This document shows positions 1 to 6,511 of a DNA stretch of 33,414 bases, in pieces. A program made the position numbers and the translations under genes. The DNA comes from an uncultured Christensenella sp. (GTDB lineage Bacteria > Bacillota > Clostridia > Christensenellales > UBA1242), in NCBI GenBank assembly GCA_949292875.1, contig CASFBJ010000011.1, positions 1-33,414 of the forward strand, in the 5' to 3' direction. Within the stretch, counting starts at the first letter, position 1, and each line of letters begins with the position of its first letter. Under the pieces are notes generated by a model. It was not told the origin of the DNA. It ran no database searches and worked only from the letters and a program-made list of their open reading frames with translations.

Positions 1-39
1 AATAGACCAACGTTTTGTTTTGTTTTTTGCAATATACAT
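1..39 (-). CDS. Partial IS3-family OrfA-like N-terminus (runs off left edge)
   Basis: Thirteen codons of a minus-strand gene begin at an ATG at 37-39, 7 nt downstream of AAGGAG (47-52). The peptide MYIAKNKTKRWSI fits the start of IS3-type OrfA proteins, which often open with a basic stretch and a K-R-W/Y-S motif before the helix-turn-helix. The upstream DNA carries a terminal repeat matching, in inverted orientation, the end of the IS3-family transposase at the right edge. That match is the main reason for calling this an IS gene. Thirteen residues alone cannot prove the family. Confidence 0.5.
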   Translation of the reverse strand, partial: MYIAKNKTKRWSI

Positions 40-72
40 ATTATTTCTCCTTATATATATTTTACAAGAAAA

Positions 73-105
73 AGAACATATTGACAAATTCTTTCAATAC
101 GTTCT
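73..105 (-). terminator. Hairpin with T-tract in the IS leader
   Basis: An 11-bp stem (73-83 with 95-105, one A/C mismatch on plus, a G-U pair on minus) has an 11-nt loop. On the minus strand it is followed by a T-rich run reading TTCTTTTTCTT. It lies between the IS end and the OrfA start. It would stop transcription entering the IS gene from the upstream ankyrin operon, and may also serve as that operon's terminator. T residues follow on the plus side as well. Confidence 0.6.
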
Positions 106-126
106 CTTTTTTATTTGGTCCATTTT
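100..126 (-). repeat. IS terminal inverted repeat, left copy
   Basis: Read inward on the minus strand, this shows AAAA, TGGACCA, four variable bases, then AAAAAGAGAACG. The right-edge element read inward on the plus strand shows AAAA, CGGACCA, five variable bases, then the same 12-mer. The two therefore behave as the two ends of one IS family. The exact outer boundary is unclear: it is TGGACCA or the preceding AAAA. Confidence 0.65.
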
Positions 127-170
127 GAGTAAACAGGCTCTCTATATAAAATTCTTTTTTTGTTTAACTT

Positions 171-695
171 TTATCTAAAAAATTCATCTATTATTTCATA
201 TTCTACAGAATCGTTTTGTTGAGTTGAGCCACTACCTGTTTTCGTATTTGTACTATTTCCACTTTGCATATTTTTCCTTGCTTCATCTTTCTTTAAGTAA
301 TACGCTAATGAAATTCCGTCATCATTTTTATGATTAGCAAGTTGATAATCTTTTTTTACTCTTTCAAGTACATTATTTAATTTGTATTTGTAAGCATATA
401 AGGCAATATTATCGCCATTTTCATCTTTAATATTTGTATTTTTTATACTATCTAAAAACCACATTACACTTCGTTCTAACCCACATTCTGCACAAAATAG
501 AATGAAAGGCTTAAAATTCTTTGGTGCATAAGTTGCAAAATCTGGGTTTGATGATAAAAATATCATAACCCTATTTTCTATATCTGCCATATCTTGAGGA
601 GATAAAGTTTTCCATACATTACTTTCTTTACTAAAGGGCTTTAACAAATTGTAAAATTCATTATACTTTTTGCAAAATCTACTTTGAAATACCAT
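171..695 (-). CDS. Ankyrin-repeat-like protein of unknown function (174 aa)
   Basis: This is the second gene of a two-gene minus-strand operon. Its start ATG is preceded by AAAGGAG, which overlaps the stop codon of the upstream gene (708-710), so the two are translationally coupled. Residues about 68-135 contain two ankyrin-like units: KDENGDNIALYAYKYKLNNV, then a similar unit around NHKNDDGISLAYYL. Both show the D-x-x-G-x-x-x-A/L pattern. The C-terminal ~40 residues are Ser/Thr/Asn/Gln-rich and end acidic, and look disordered. No signal peptide or membrane segment is visible, so it is probably cytoplasmic and binds protein. The gene ends about 45 nt from the IS terminal repeat. No specific partner can be named. 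Confidence 0.75.
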   Translation of the reverse strand: MVFQSRFCKKYNEFYNLLKPFSKESNVWKTLSPQDMADIENRVMIFLSSNPDFATYAPKNFKPFILFCAECGLERSVMWFLDSIKNTNIKDENGDNIALYAYKYKLNNVLERVKKDYQLANHKNDDGISLAYYLKKDEARKNMQSGNSTNTKTGSGSTQQNDSVEYEIIDEFFR

Positions 696-707
696 ATAAA
701 TCTCCTT

Positions 708-1271
708 TTATTGTAATCTCATTTCTTCATATTCTTTAAATGTTTCTTTAGCGACTTTTTTATTATCTTGTATTGCTTTTTCTAAAACTCTAGCACTTTT
801 AACAGACCATTTTACTTTATGCATATCTTTTGGATCTAAGCCCAATTCCTTACTCTTTGCAATCAATATTTTAATTATTTGTATAGATTTCGTATCTAAC
901 AGTCTAAAACAAATAGGTTCATCTTCATTTTCACTTTTTATAAATAACTGTTCAGGACAAACCTTTAATATAATATCTAAAGCAGGAAAAATATTTTTTG
1001 TAGTTATAAGTATGTCAACAAACGGCACGTTATTATCATCTTTTTCATGAATTAAATCAGGGCACTCTACAATTAATTGTTCTAACCATTCTTGACCCTT
1101 TTGGGTTCCTACAGGATCACAATCTCTCGCCCACCTGCAACTTAACAAAAACCATTTTGAATAAAACTTTTTCTTTTCATCATAAATTCTTTTATACAAA
1201 TCTTCATTGCTATAGTTGTCTTTTTTTTCTTCTTTACCTATTATATTTTTCAATTTGTTTAAAATTGCCAT
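708..1271 (-). CDS. Ankyrin-like helical repeat protein (187 aa)
   Basis: This is the first gene of the ankyrin-like operon. I chose the ATG at 1271 over the in-frame GTG at 1280 because the ribosome binding site AGAGGTG (1278-1284) overlaps the GTG and sits 6 nt from the ATG. The N-terminus (KLKNIIGKEEKKDNY) is short and basic. The middle (about residues 65-145) has degenerate ankyrin-like helical pairs: E-K-D-D-N-N-V-P-F-V-D-I-L, then S-E-N-E-D-E-P-I-C-F-R-L-L. The tail is highly charged. There is no signal peptide. Size, layout and repeat style resemble its neighbour, so the two probably arose by duplication or act together. A full-consensus promoter lies directly upstream. Function unknown. 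Confidence 0.75.
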   Translation of the reverse strand: MAILNKLKNIIGKEEKKDNYSNEDLYKRIYDEKKKFYSKWFLLSCRWARDCDPVGTQKGQEWLEQLIVECPDLIHEKDDNNVPFVDILITTKNIFPALDIILKVCPEQLFIKSENEDEPICFRLLDTKSIQIIKILIAKSKELGLDPKDMHKVKWSVKSARVLEKAIQDNKKVAKETFKEYEEMRLQ

Positions 1272-1297
1272 AATATACACCTCTACATTATAAAAAT

Positions 1298-1326
1298 ATT
1301 ATAACACATTCGTATTTTGATGTCAA
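1298..1326 (-). promoter_or_regulatory. Consensus promoter of the ankyrin-like operon
   Basis: On the minus strand there is a TTGACA -35 (1321-1326), a 17-nt spacer and a TATAAT -10 (1298-1303), with TGT just before the -10 (extended -10). All twelve hexamer bases match the sigma-A consensus. It is the strongest-looking promoter in the window. Confidence 0.85.
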
Positions 1327-1385
1327 GAGTGCATTTATTTATGTTATTTTACAACTTTTTATTTATAAACTTAATAAATTTAATC

Positions 1386-1414
1386 TTTACTTTTTACTCA
1401 AAACTTGCTATACT
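1386..1414 (+). promoter_or_regulatory. metG promoter
   Basis: A TTTACT -35 (1386-1391), a 17-nt spacer and a TATACT -10 (1409-1414). The predicted start near 1421 leaves a leader of about 30 nt. That is too short for a T-box, so no tRNA-sensing leader is present. Confidence 0.65.
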
Positions 1415-1449
1415 CTATATAGAGTTTTTTATTTTTCGGAGGTAATGTA

Positions 1450-3012
1450 ATGAAAAAACCTTTTTATATAACTACTCCTATATATTATGCGAGTGGCAAT
1501 CTACATATAGGACATTGCTGTACTAGCATTTTTGCAGACAGCATAGCAAGATTCAAAAGACTTGAAGGTTATGATGTTATGTTTTTAACAGGTGCAGATG
1601 AACATGGTCAAAAGGTAGAAGAAAAAGCAAAAGAATTAGGCATGACACCACAAGAATTTGTAGATTCGCTAGATATTAAGTTTAAAGAATTGTGGAATTT
1701 GCTTCACATTTCCTATGATAGATACATTCGTACAACAGACAAAAATCATGTTGAAGTTGTGAAGAAAATATACCAAAAACTTCTTGACCAAGGGGATTTG
1801 TATAAAAGCGAATACGAAGGTTGGTACTGTGTACCTTGCGAATCTTTTTTTACTGAAAGCCAACTTGTTGATGATAAATGTCCAGATTGTGGGCGAGAAG
1901 TTAAACTCATGAAAGAAGAATCTTACTTCTTTAGACTATCAAAATATCAAAAAAGACTAGAGCAATATTATGAAGAGCACCCAGACTTTATAAGATTAGA
2001 AGCAACAAAGCATGAAATGCTAAATAGTTTTATTAAACCCGGGCTACAAGACTTGTGCGTTTCTAGAACAAGTTTTAAATGGGGCGTTCCATTGCCTTTT
2101 GATGACAAACATGTTTCTTATGTATGGATAGATGCTCTTGCAAACTATATAACCGCATTAGGATATATGCAAGAAGATGATTCTTTATTTAAAAAATATT
2201 GGCCTGCAGACTTGCATTTAATGGCAAAAGAAATAGTTAGATTTCATGTAATCATTTGGCCTATACTTCTTATGGCACTAGACTTGCCTATACCTAAGAG
2301 ATTTCATGCTCATGGTTGGGTAACTGGAAAAAATGGCGCAAAAATGAGTAAAAGTATGGGAAACGGTGTAAACCCTCTTTCTATTTGCGATAGATATGGT
2401 GTTGATGCACTAAGATATTATATTTTAAGAAATGGCCCTATTATGAAAGATAGCGAATATTCTGCAGAAGGATTAATTAATGCTATTAACAATGACTTGT
2501 GCAACTCTTTAGGAAATTTGTTAAGTAGAACAACTGCTATGATTGTACAAAACTTTAATGGTGTACTTCCAAAATGTGAAAATAGTGTTCAAAATGATAT
2601 AGATAAGTATTTTGTAGAAAGCATTATATCTATGCCAAGCAAAGTAAAAGAAAAAATGGAAGATATAGAGTTAAATAATGCTATTCAAGAGATTTGGAAT
2701 GTTATAAACAATGCAAACAAATATATAGAAGAAACTACTCCTTGGTCATACAAAGAAGATAAACAAAGATTGTCTGCAATCTTCTCTAATCTATATTTTG
2801 CACTATACAGCGTTGCAACATTACTTAAAGCATTTTTACCAGATACTGCAAAACGCATAGCACAAGATTTAGGAATAGATGAAGATGAACTAAAATTAGA
2901 AAATATAAATGATGAATACAAAAATACTTTACAAAATTTAACAGTAACAAAAAATGCTCCACTTTTCCCTCGCCTTAAAGTGGAAGAAGAATTAAAATTT
3001 TTAAATAATTAA
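1450..3012 (+). CDS. metG: Methionyl-tRNA synthetase
   Basis: Charges tRNA-Met with methionine in the cytoplasm (class I aminoacyl-tRNA synthetase). The HIGH signature is at residues 19-22 (NLHIGHC) and KMSKS at 298-302 (GAKMSKSMG). A zinc knuckle is visible with Cys127, Cys130, Cys144 and Cys147. At 520 aa it ends after the anticodon-binding helical domain. It lacks the C-terminal EMAP/Trbp111-like tRNA-binding domain that lengthens many Firmicutes MetRS to about 650 aa, so it is the short form. The start is set by GGAGG about 7 nt upstream. It is expressed alone from its own promoter, divergent from the ankyrin-like operon. Recognition is secure. Confidence 0.97.
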   Translation: MKKPFYITTPIYYASGNLHIGHCCTSIFADSIARFKRLEGYDVMFLTGADEHGQKVEEKAKELGMTPQEFVDSLDIKFKELWNLLHISYDRYIRTTDKNHVEVVKKIYQKLLDQGDLYKSEYEGWYCVPCESFFTESQLVDDKCPDCGREVKLMKEESYFFRLSKYQKRLEQYYEEHPDFIRLEATKHEMLNSFIKPGLQDLCVSRTSFKWGVPLPFDDKHVSYVWIDALANYITALGYMQEDDSLFKKYWPADLHLMAKEIVRFHVIIWPILLMALDLPIPKRFHAHGWVTGKNGAKMSKSMGNGVNPLSICDRYGVDALRYYILRNGPIMKDSEYSAEGLINAINNDLCNSLGNLLSRTTAMIVQNFNGVLPKCENSVQNDIDKYFVESIISMPSKVKEKMEDIELNNAIQEIWNVINNANKYIEETTPWSYKEDKQRLSAIFSNLYFALYSVATLLKAFLPDTAKRIAQDLGIDEDELKLENINDEYKNTLQNLTVTKNAPLFPRLKVEEELKFLNN

Positions 3013-3061
3013 TATGAATATTCAATAAAATAAAGTATGCAGAAAAAGTAAAATAGATGAT

Positions 3062-3115
3062 ATGGAAATATCATTTGAAGAATTTAAAAAACTTTTAAGA
3101 AATAATTTAGATTAA
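3062..3115 (+). pseudogene. Short coding remnant resembling the tail of the LRR-type paralogues
   Basis: A 17-codon reading frame encodes MEISFEEFKKLLRNNLD and stops at 3113-3115. The frame is open a little upstream, back to about 3037. It resembles the C-terminal segment EEISFDCFKQLIKNQ of the 693-aa protein that starts 70 nt downstream. It may be the last piece of a deleted paralogue. The match is short and in AT-rich DNA, so confidence is low. Confidence 0.25.
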
Positions 3116-3184
3116 ATAAAACATTAAGAAAATATTTAAAAAGTTTTTAATACATATTACTAATTATCTCTAGAAGGAAATATC

Positions 3185-5266
3185 ATGATAGAATTAAATA
3201 TAGATAAAAGAAAACTAGAATTAAATAACACATACAATCTTGGCTTATCATATTGGGACCTTATTTTTTGGCAAAACAATAAGATACAAGCAAATAATGA
3301 AGGTGAACTAGTAGAAAAAATACAAAACAATGCAGAAGATTTGTTAAAAAAACTATATGCAATAGCAGAAAGTAAAGAAAAATTTTACATTAAATCTCAA
3401 GGTAACAAAGAACTAGATAGATACTTTTACAACAAATTAAGTAAACAAGCAGAAAACACTTCTTCAATTGCTGATGAAAATGTAAAAAAAGAAAAGCTTT
3501 CTAAAATATTAGGAGAAAACCAATACAAAGAATACAAAAATATAGTAGAAAACATGAAAAAAAGCAACTATCCTACTTCTTTTAAATGTTTAATGCTACT
3601 AGAAACTTTAACTCAAACATATAGAATAGATTATCATAATAATGATACAAGGCTTATAGTCAATAAGAGAAAATTAGGTGAAACAATATTAGGAATGATG
3701 AATTTCCCTACTGTTGCCCTTGAATACATATACAATCAAGCAAAAAATTACACTAGTTTTAAAAATTTGTATAAAGATGCACAATTAGAATATAGAAAAA
3801 TGGTATGTGTAAATAGCGAAATTGATATAAGTGATGCAGAAACTTTTAACAAAGGAAAATGGATAAAGTTTTCTTGTCTAAAAGAAGATGAAGAGAACTT
3901 CAATAAAAATGTTGAAAAACTTACTGCTCTAGTTGCAGAAACGCCTTGGTGTACAAATGCTTATGCTAGCAATCATTTAACAGAAGGCGACTTCTATGTT
4001 TTTGTAGATAACAACGGGAAACCTAGAATTGCTGTAAAAATGACAGGAAATGAATTAGATGAAATAAGAGGATTAAAAAACAACTCCTCACAAGAAATAG
4101 AAGATGAGTATAGAGATGTTGCTATTAGTTTTCTTAAAACAAATAAAGACATAAAAAATGGTTTACACTGGCTAGAAAAAGAAGAATGGAATGAAAGGCT
4201 ACTACAATATAGAAAAGATTTACAATTAGGTAATATTGATAAAATAGATATAGACAAACTTATTAAAGATTTATTTTTCAAAGACTACAAAATACATGAT
4301 GGTCAAGCAAATACTAACTTAAATGAATTAATACAAGAACTACCAAAAATAAAAAACGAAATTGCAACATATCTAAATATAAAACCTAGCGAGATTTATT
4401 TTGGAGAATATAATCCATCTAAAAAAGAAGAATGTCCATACAAAGTTATATTTGGTGATGTAGTTTTTGAAAACATTAAAAAAGCGGATAATCTTATGTA
4501 TATATTTGGCAATGCCGACTTATATAATAGTAAAATTTTAGATTTACCAAACCTAAAATTTATAGCGAATGATGTATATTTTGAAAATAGTAAAATATTA
4601 AGTTTGCCTAATCTTGAAACTATAGGCGGTTGTGCATTTTTCGGTAATAGCCAATTAAATAATTTGCCTAATTTAAAGTACATAGTTAACGATGCAGAGT
4701 TTTACAATAGCAAACTAAGAACCTTGCCTAGTTTAATTTCTATAGGTGGCGATGTAGATTTTAAAAATAGCAATTTAGAAAGTTTACCCCAACTAAAAGA
4801 AATCAATGGAGATGCAGATTTTAGAGATACTATTATTGCAGATTTACAAAATCTTACTACTATTGGTAAAAATGCCTATTTTAGCAATAGCATAGTTCAA
4901 GATTTAAGCAAATTAACTTTTGTGGGTGGAAATGCAAATTTTAGACAATGTGCTGTGCAAGACCTATCTTCCCTACATACAATAGGCGCAAATGGATATT
5001 TTTCTAATTGTAATATAAAAAGTTTAAAAAATTTAACATATGTAAATGGAAATCTAAATCTGAAATATAGCAATATTGAAAATATAGAAAAATTGCATCA
5101 CGCAACAAAAGTAACTATTGAAAAAAGCAAATTATCACTTTTAAAAAATTTAGTTTTCGCAAAAACTATTGCATTAGATGAAGAAGAAATATCGTTTGAT
5201 TGTTTTAAACAATTAATTAAAAATCAAAAGGCGATAATTAATCAAAGTGATGATTTTACTTTATAA
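3185..5266 (+). CDS. 693-aa protein: W-C-T domain plus ten leucine-rich-type repeats
   Basis: Two parts are visible. Residues ~1-390 are charged and helical. They contain TPWCTNAYASNHLTEGDFYV followed by D-N-N-G-K-P-R (about residues 255-285). This W-C-T ... G-x-F/L-Y-V pattern resembles domains I associate with large phage/mobile-element proteins, from memory only. After a linker (E-E-C-P-Y-K-V-I-F-G), residues 436-635 form ten consecutive 20-residue repeats of the type N-L-x-x-I-G-G-D-A-x-F-x-N-S-x-L-x-x-L-P. This would fold as an LRR-like solenoid and suggests protein binding. There is no signal peptide or membrane segment, so it is probably cytoplasmic. The start has AGAAGGAAA about 7 nt upstream. 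The next gene repeats the linker and solenoid. No catalytic function can be assigned. Confidence 0.85.
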   Translation: MIELNIDKRKLELNNTYNLGLSYWDLIFWQNNKIQANNEGELVEKIQNNAEDLLKKLYAIAESKEKFYIKSQGNKELDRYFYNKLSKQAENTSSIADENVKKEKLSKILGENQYKEYKNIVENMKKSNYPTSFKCLMLLETLTQTYRIDYHNNDTRLIVNKRKLGETILGMMNFPTVALEYIYNQAKNYTSFKNLYKDAQLEYRKMVCVNSEIDISDAETFNKGKWIKFSCLKEDEENFNKNVEKLTALVAETPWCTNAYASNHLTEGDFYVFVDNNGKPRIAVKMTGNELDEIRGLKNNSSQEIEDEYRDVAISFLKTNKDIKNGLHWLEKEEWNERLLQYRKDLQLGNIDKIDIDKLIKDLFFKDYKIHDGQANTNLNELIQELPKIKNEIATYLNIKPSEIYFGEYNPSKKEECPYKVIFGDVVFENIKKADNLMYIFGNADLYNSKILDLPNLKFIANDVYFENSKILSLPNLETIGGCAFFGNSQLNNLPNLKYIVNDAEFYNSKLRTLPSLISIGGDVDFKNSNLESLPQLKEINGDADFRDTIIADLQNLTTIGKNAYFSNSIVQDLSKLTFVGGNANFRQCAVQDLSSLHTIGANGYFSNCNIKSLKNLTYVNGNLNLKYSNIENIEKLHHATKVTIEKSKLSLLKNLVFAKTIALDEEEISFDCFKQLIKNQKAIINQSDDFTL
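4490..5089 (+). repeat. Ten in-frame 60-bp coding repeats
   Basis: Strict 60-nt periodicity (10 units) inside the 693-aa gene, each encoding one 20-residue leucine-rich-type repeat. The nucleotide identity between units is modest but the protein pattern is strongly kept (L-P-N-L, then I/V, then D-A-x-F-x-N-S). The array looks old and selected rather than a recent slippage expansion. Confidence 0.85.
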
Positions 5267-5311
5267 AAACTTAGTAATCTACTTACTTTAAATAGACTTG
5301 GAATTATTTGA

Positions 5312-5345
5312 GAAAAAGTTTTTAAAGACTTTTTCTTTTTTTAAA
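5312..5345 (+). terminator. Intrinsic terminator after the 693-aa gene
   Basis: GAAAAAGT (5312-5319) pairs with ACTTTTTC (5328-5335) across an 8-nt loop, followed by a long T run. It separates the 693-aa gene from its paralogue, which has its own promoter. Confidence 0.8.
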
Positions 5346-5359
5346 AAAAAATTTTTCTA

Positions 5360-5388
5360 TTTACAAACTCAAATTCTTATGCTAAAAT
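5360..5388 (+). promoter_or_regulatory. Promoter of the 331-aa LRR-type gene
   Basis: A TTTACA -35 (5360-5365), a 17-nt spacer ending in TGC (extended -10), and a TAAAAT -10 (5383-5388). It sits 15 nt after the preceding terminator. Confidence 0.7.
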
Positions 5389-5418
5389 AAATTAAGAAAA
5401 AATTAGGAGATATGTTAT

Positions 5419-6414
5419 ATGTTTTGTGAGCTAAGCAATGAATGGAATATTAGAATGAAAAATTATATAGAAAAAATTCAAAACAACACATTTATTAGTG
5501 AAGATGTTTTTTCACTTATTTACGATTTGAATCACGCAAGTATGTATAAGTATAAAAACTATAATTCAACTGAAAACATTTATTTAATTAATACTTTATA
5601 CTCTCTTTTGCCAAATGTAAAAAAAGAAATTTCCGAATTCTTTTGCATATCAGAAGATAAGATTTTATTTGGTAATTATGACCCTCAAAAAGAAGAAGAT
5701 TGCCCTTATACCGTAATATTTGGAAATGCTAATTTAAAATATGCTAAATCAGCAGATGATTTGAAATGCGTATTTGGATCCCTTATATGCTTTGAAAGTA
5801 ATGTAACTAATTTAAGCAATCTTTGGTCAGTAAGTGATGATGCCATTTTTTACAAATCAAAAAACATTAAAATAGACAACTTAAGTTTTATAGGTAGAAA
5901 TGGTAATTTCCAATATTCAAAGATTGAAAGTATACCTAAACTAGAAGAAGTAGGATATGATTTAGTAACTTGCAATAGCAATATTAGCAACGCATCTTCT
6001 TTAAAGATAGTACATGGTAATCTAAATTGTTCCTATTCACCTATGCAAAAACTAACTAATCTAGAAACTGTAAAACTTGGTGCTAACTTTAAAAATACTA
6101 ATAATCTAGAGATACCAAATCTTATTTATGTAAAATGGGAAGCAGATTTTAGAAATAGCACAATTAAAAAGGACTTAAATTTAAAAGAAGTAGATGGAAA
6201 TCTCGTAATAAATAAAAATCAATTACATCTTTTTAAAAATCTACAAAAAGCACAAACTATACAAATTGATGACAAAAAGCCTATCCCTTTTAGAGATTTA
6301 GCACCTTATATGGATAAAAATATTTCTCCACTATTATTAATGAAAGCGAATAAAGTAAAATCAACAGTAATAAATAAAATAAAAAGCCCTAAAACAAACG
6401 ATAGACAACAATAA
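5419..6414 (+). CDS. 331-aa LRR-type repeat protein, paralogue of the upstream gene
   Basis: The shared module starts near residue 70 (ISEFFCISEDKILFGNYDPQ then EEDCPYTVIFGNA). It matches the linker of the upstream protein (IATYLNIKPSEIYFGEYNPS then EECPYKVIFGD). About eight 20-residue repeats follow (residues 114-273) with the same N-L-x-x-V/I ... F-x-x-S pattern but more drift. The W-C-T part is absent; the N-terminus is only ~70 residues, mostly helical. The C-terminus is basic (NKVKSTVINKIKSPKTNDRQ). The start ATG at 5419 has AGGAGA 8 nt upstream. It looks like a tandem duplicate that kept the solenoid and lost, or never had, the N-terminal domain. No signal peptide is visible. Function unknown. 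Confidence 0.85.
   Translation: MFCELSNEWNIRMKNYIEKIQNNTFISEDVFSLIYDLNHASMYKYKNYNSTENIYLINTLYSLLPNVKKEISEFFCISEDKILFGNYDPQKEEDCPYTVIFGNANLKYAKSADDLKCVFGSLICFESNVTNLSNLWSVSDDAIFYKSKNIKIDNLSFIGRNGNFQYSKIESIPKLEEVGYDLVTCNSNISNASSLKIVHGNLNCSYSPMQKLTNLETVKLGANFKNTNNLEIPNLIYVKWEADFRNSTIKKDLNLKEVDGNLVINKNQLHLFKNLQKAQTIQIDDKKPIPFRDLAPYMDKNISPLLLMKANKVKSTVINKIKSPKTNDRQQ
5758..6237 (+). repeat. Eight in-frame 60-bp coding repeats
   Basis: Eight 20-codon units in the 331-aa gene are in register with those of the upstream paralogue but more diverged, for example KLEEVGYDLVTCNSNISNAS. They end in N-L-Q-K-A-Q-T-I-Q-I-D, which parallels the upstream protein's capping segment K-N-L-V-F-A-K-T-I-A-L-D. Confidence 0.75.
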
Positions 6415-6481
6415 TTTATAATTTATTATCTTACAAAGATGAAAAGGAATTTCTTATAACAAAATCAAGAAATACAATTAT

Positions 6482-6511
6482 AAAAAAGTTTGGATAACCA
6501 AACTTTTTTTT
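6482..6511. terminator. Bidirectional terminator
   Basis: A 12-bp perfect stem, AAAAAAGTTTGG (6482-6493) with CCAAACTTTTTT (6498-6509), has the tetraloop ATAA and T-runs on both strands. It serves the convergent 331-aa LRR gene (+) and the PrsA-like gene (-), whose stop codon overlaps its edge. Confidence 0.9.

Noticed and set aside
1415-1449. T-box or riboswitch upstream of metG, and likewise upstream of tyrS
   Set aside because: Predicted leaders are only about 25-30 nt and hold no T-box sequence or terminator/antiterminator pair.
4490-5089. CRISPR-like or satellite array, because of the 60-nt periodicity
   Set aside because: The periodicity is in frame, encodes a clear 20-residue protein repeat, and the units differ at the DNA level.
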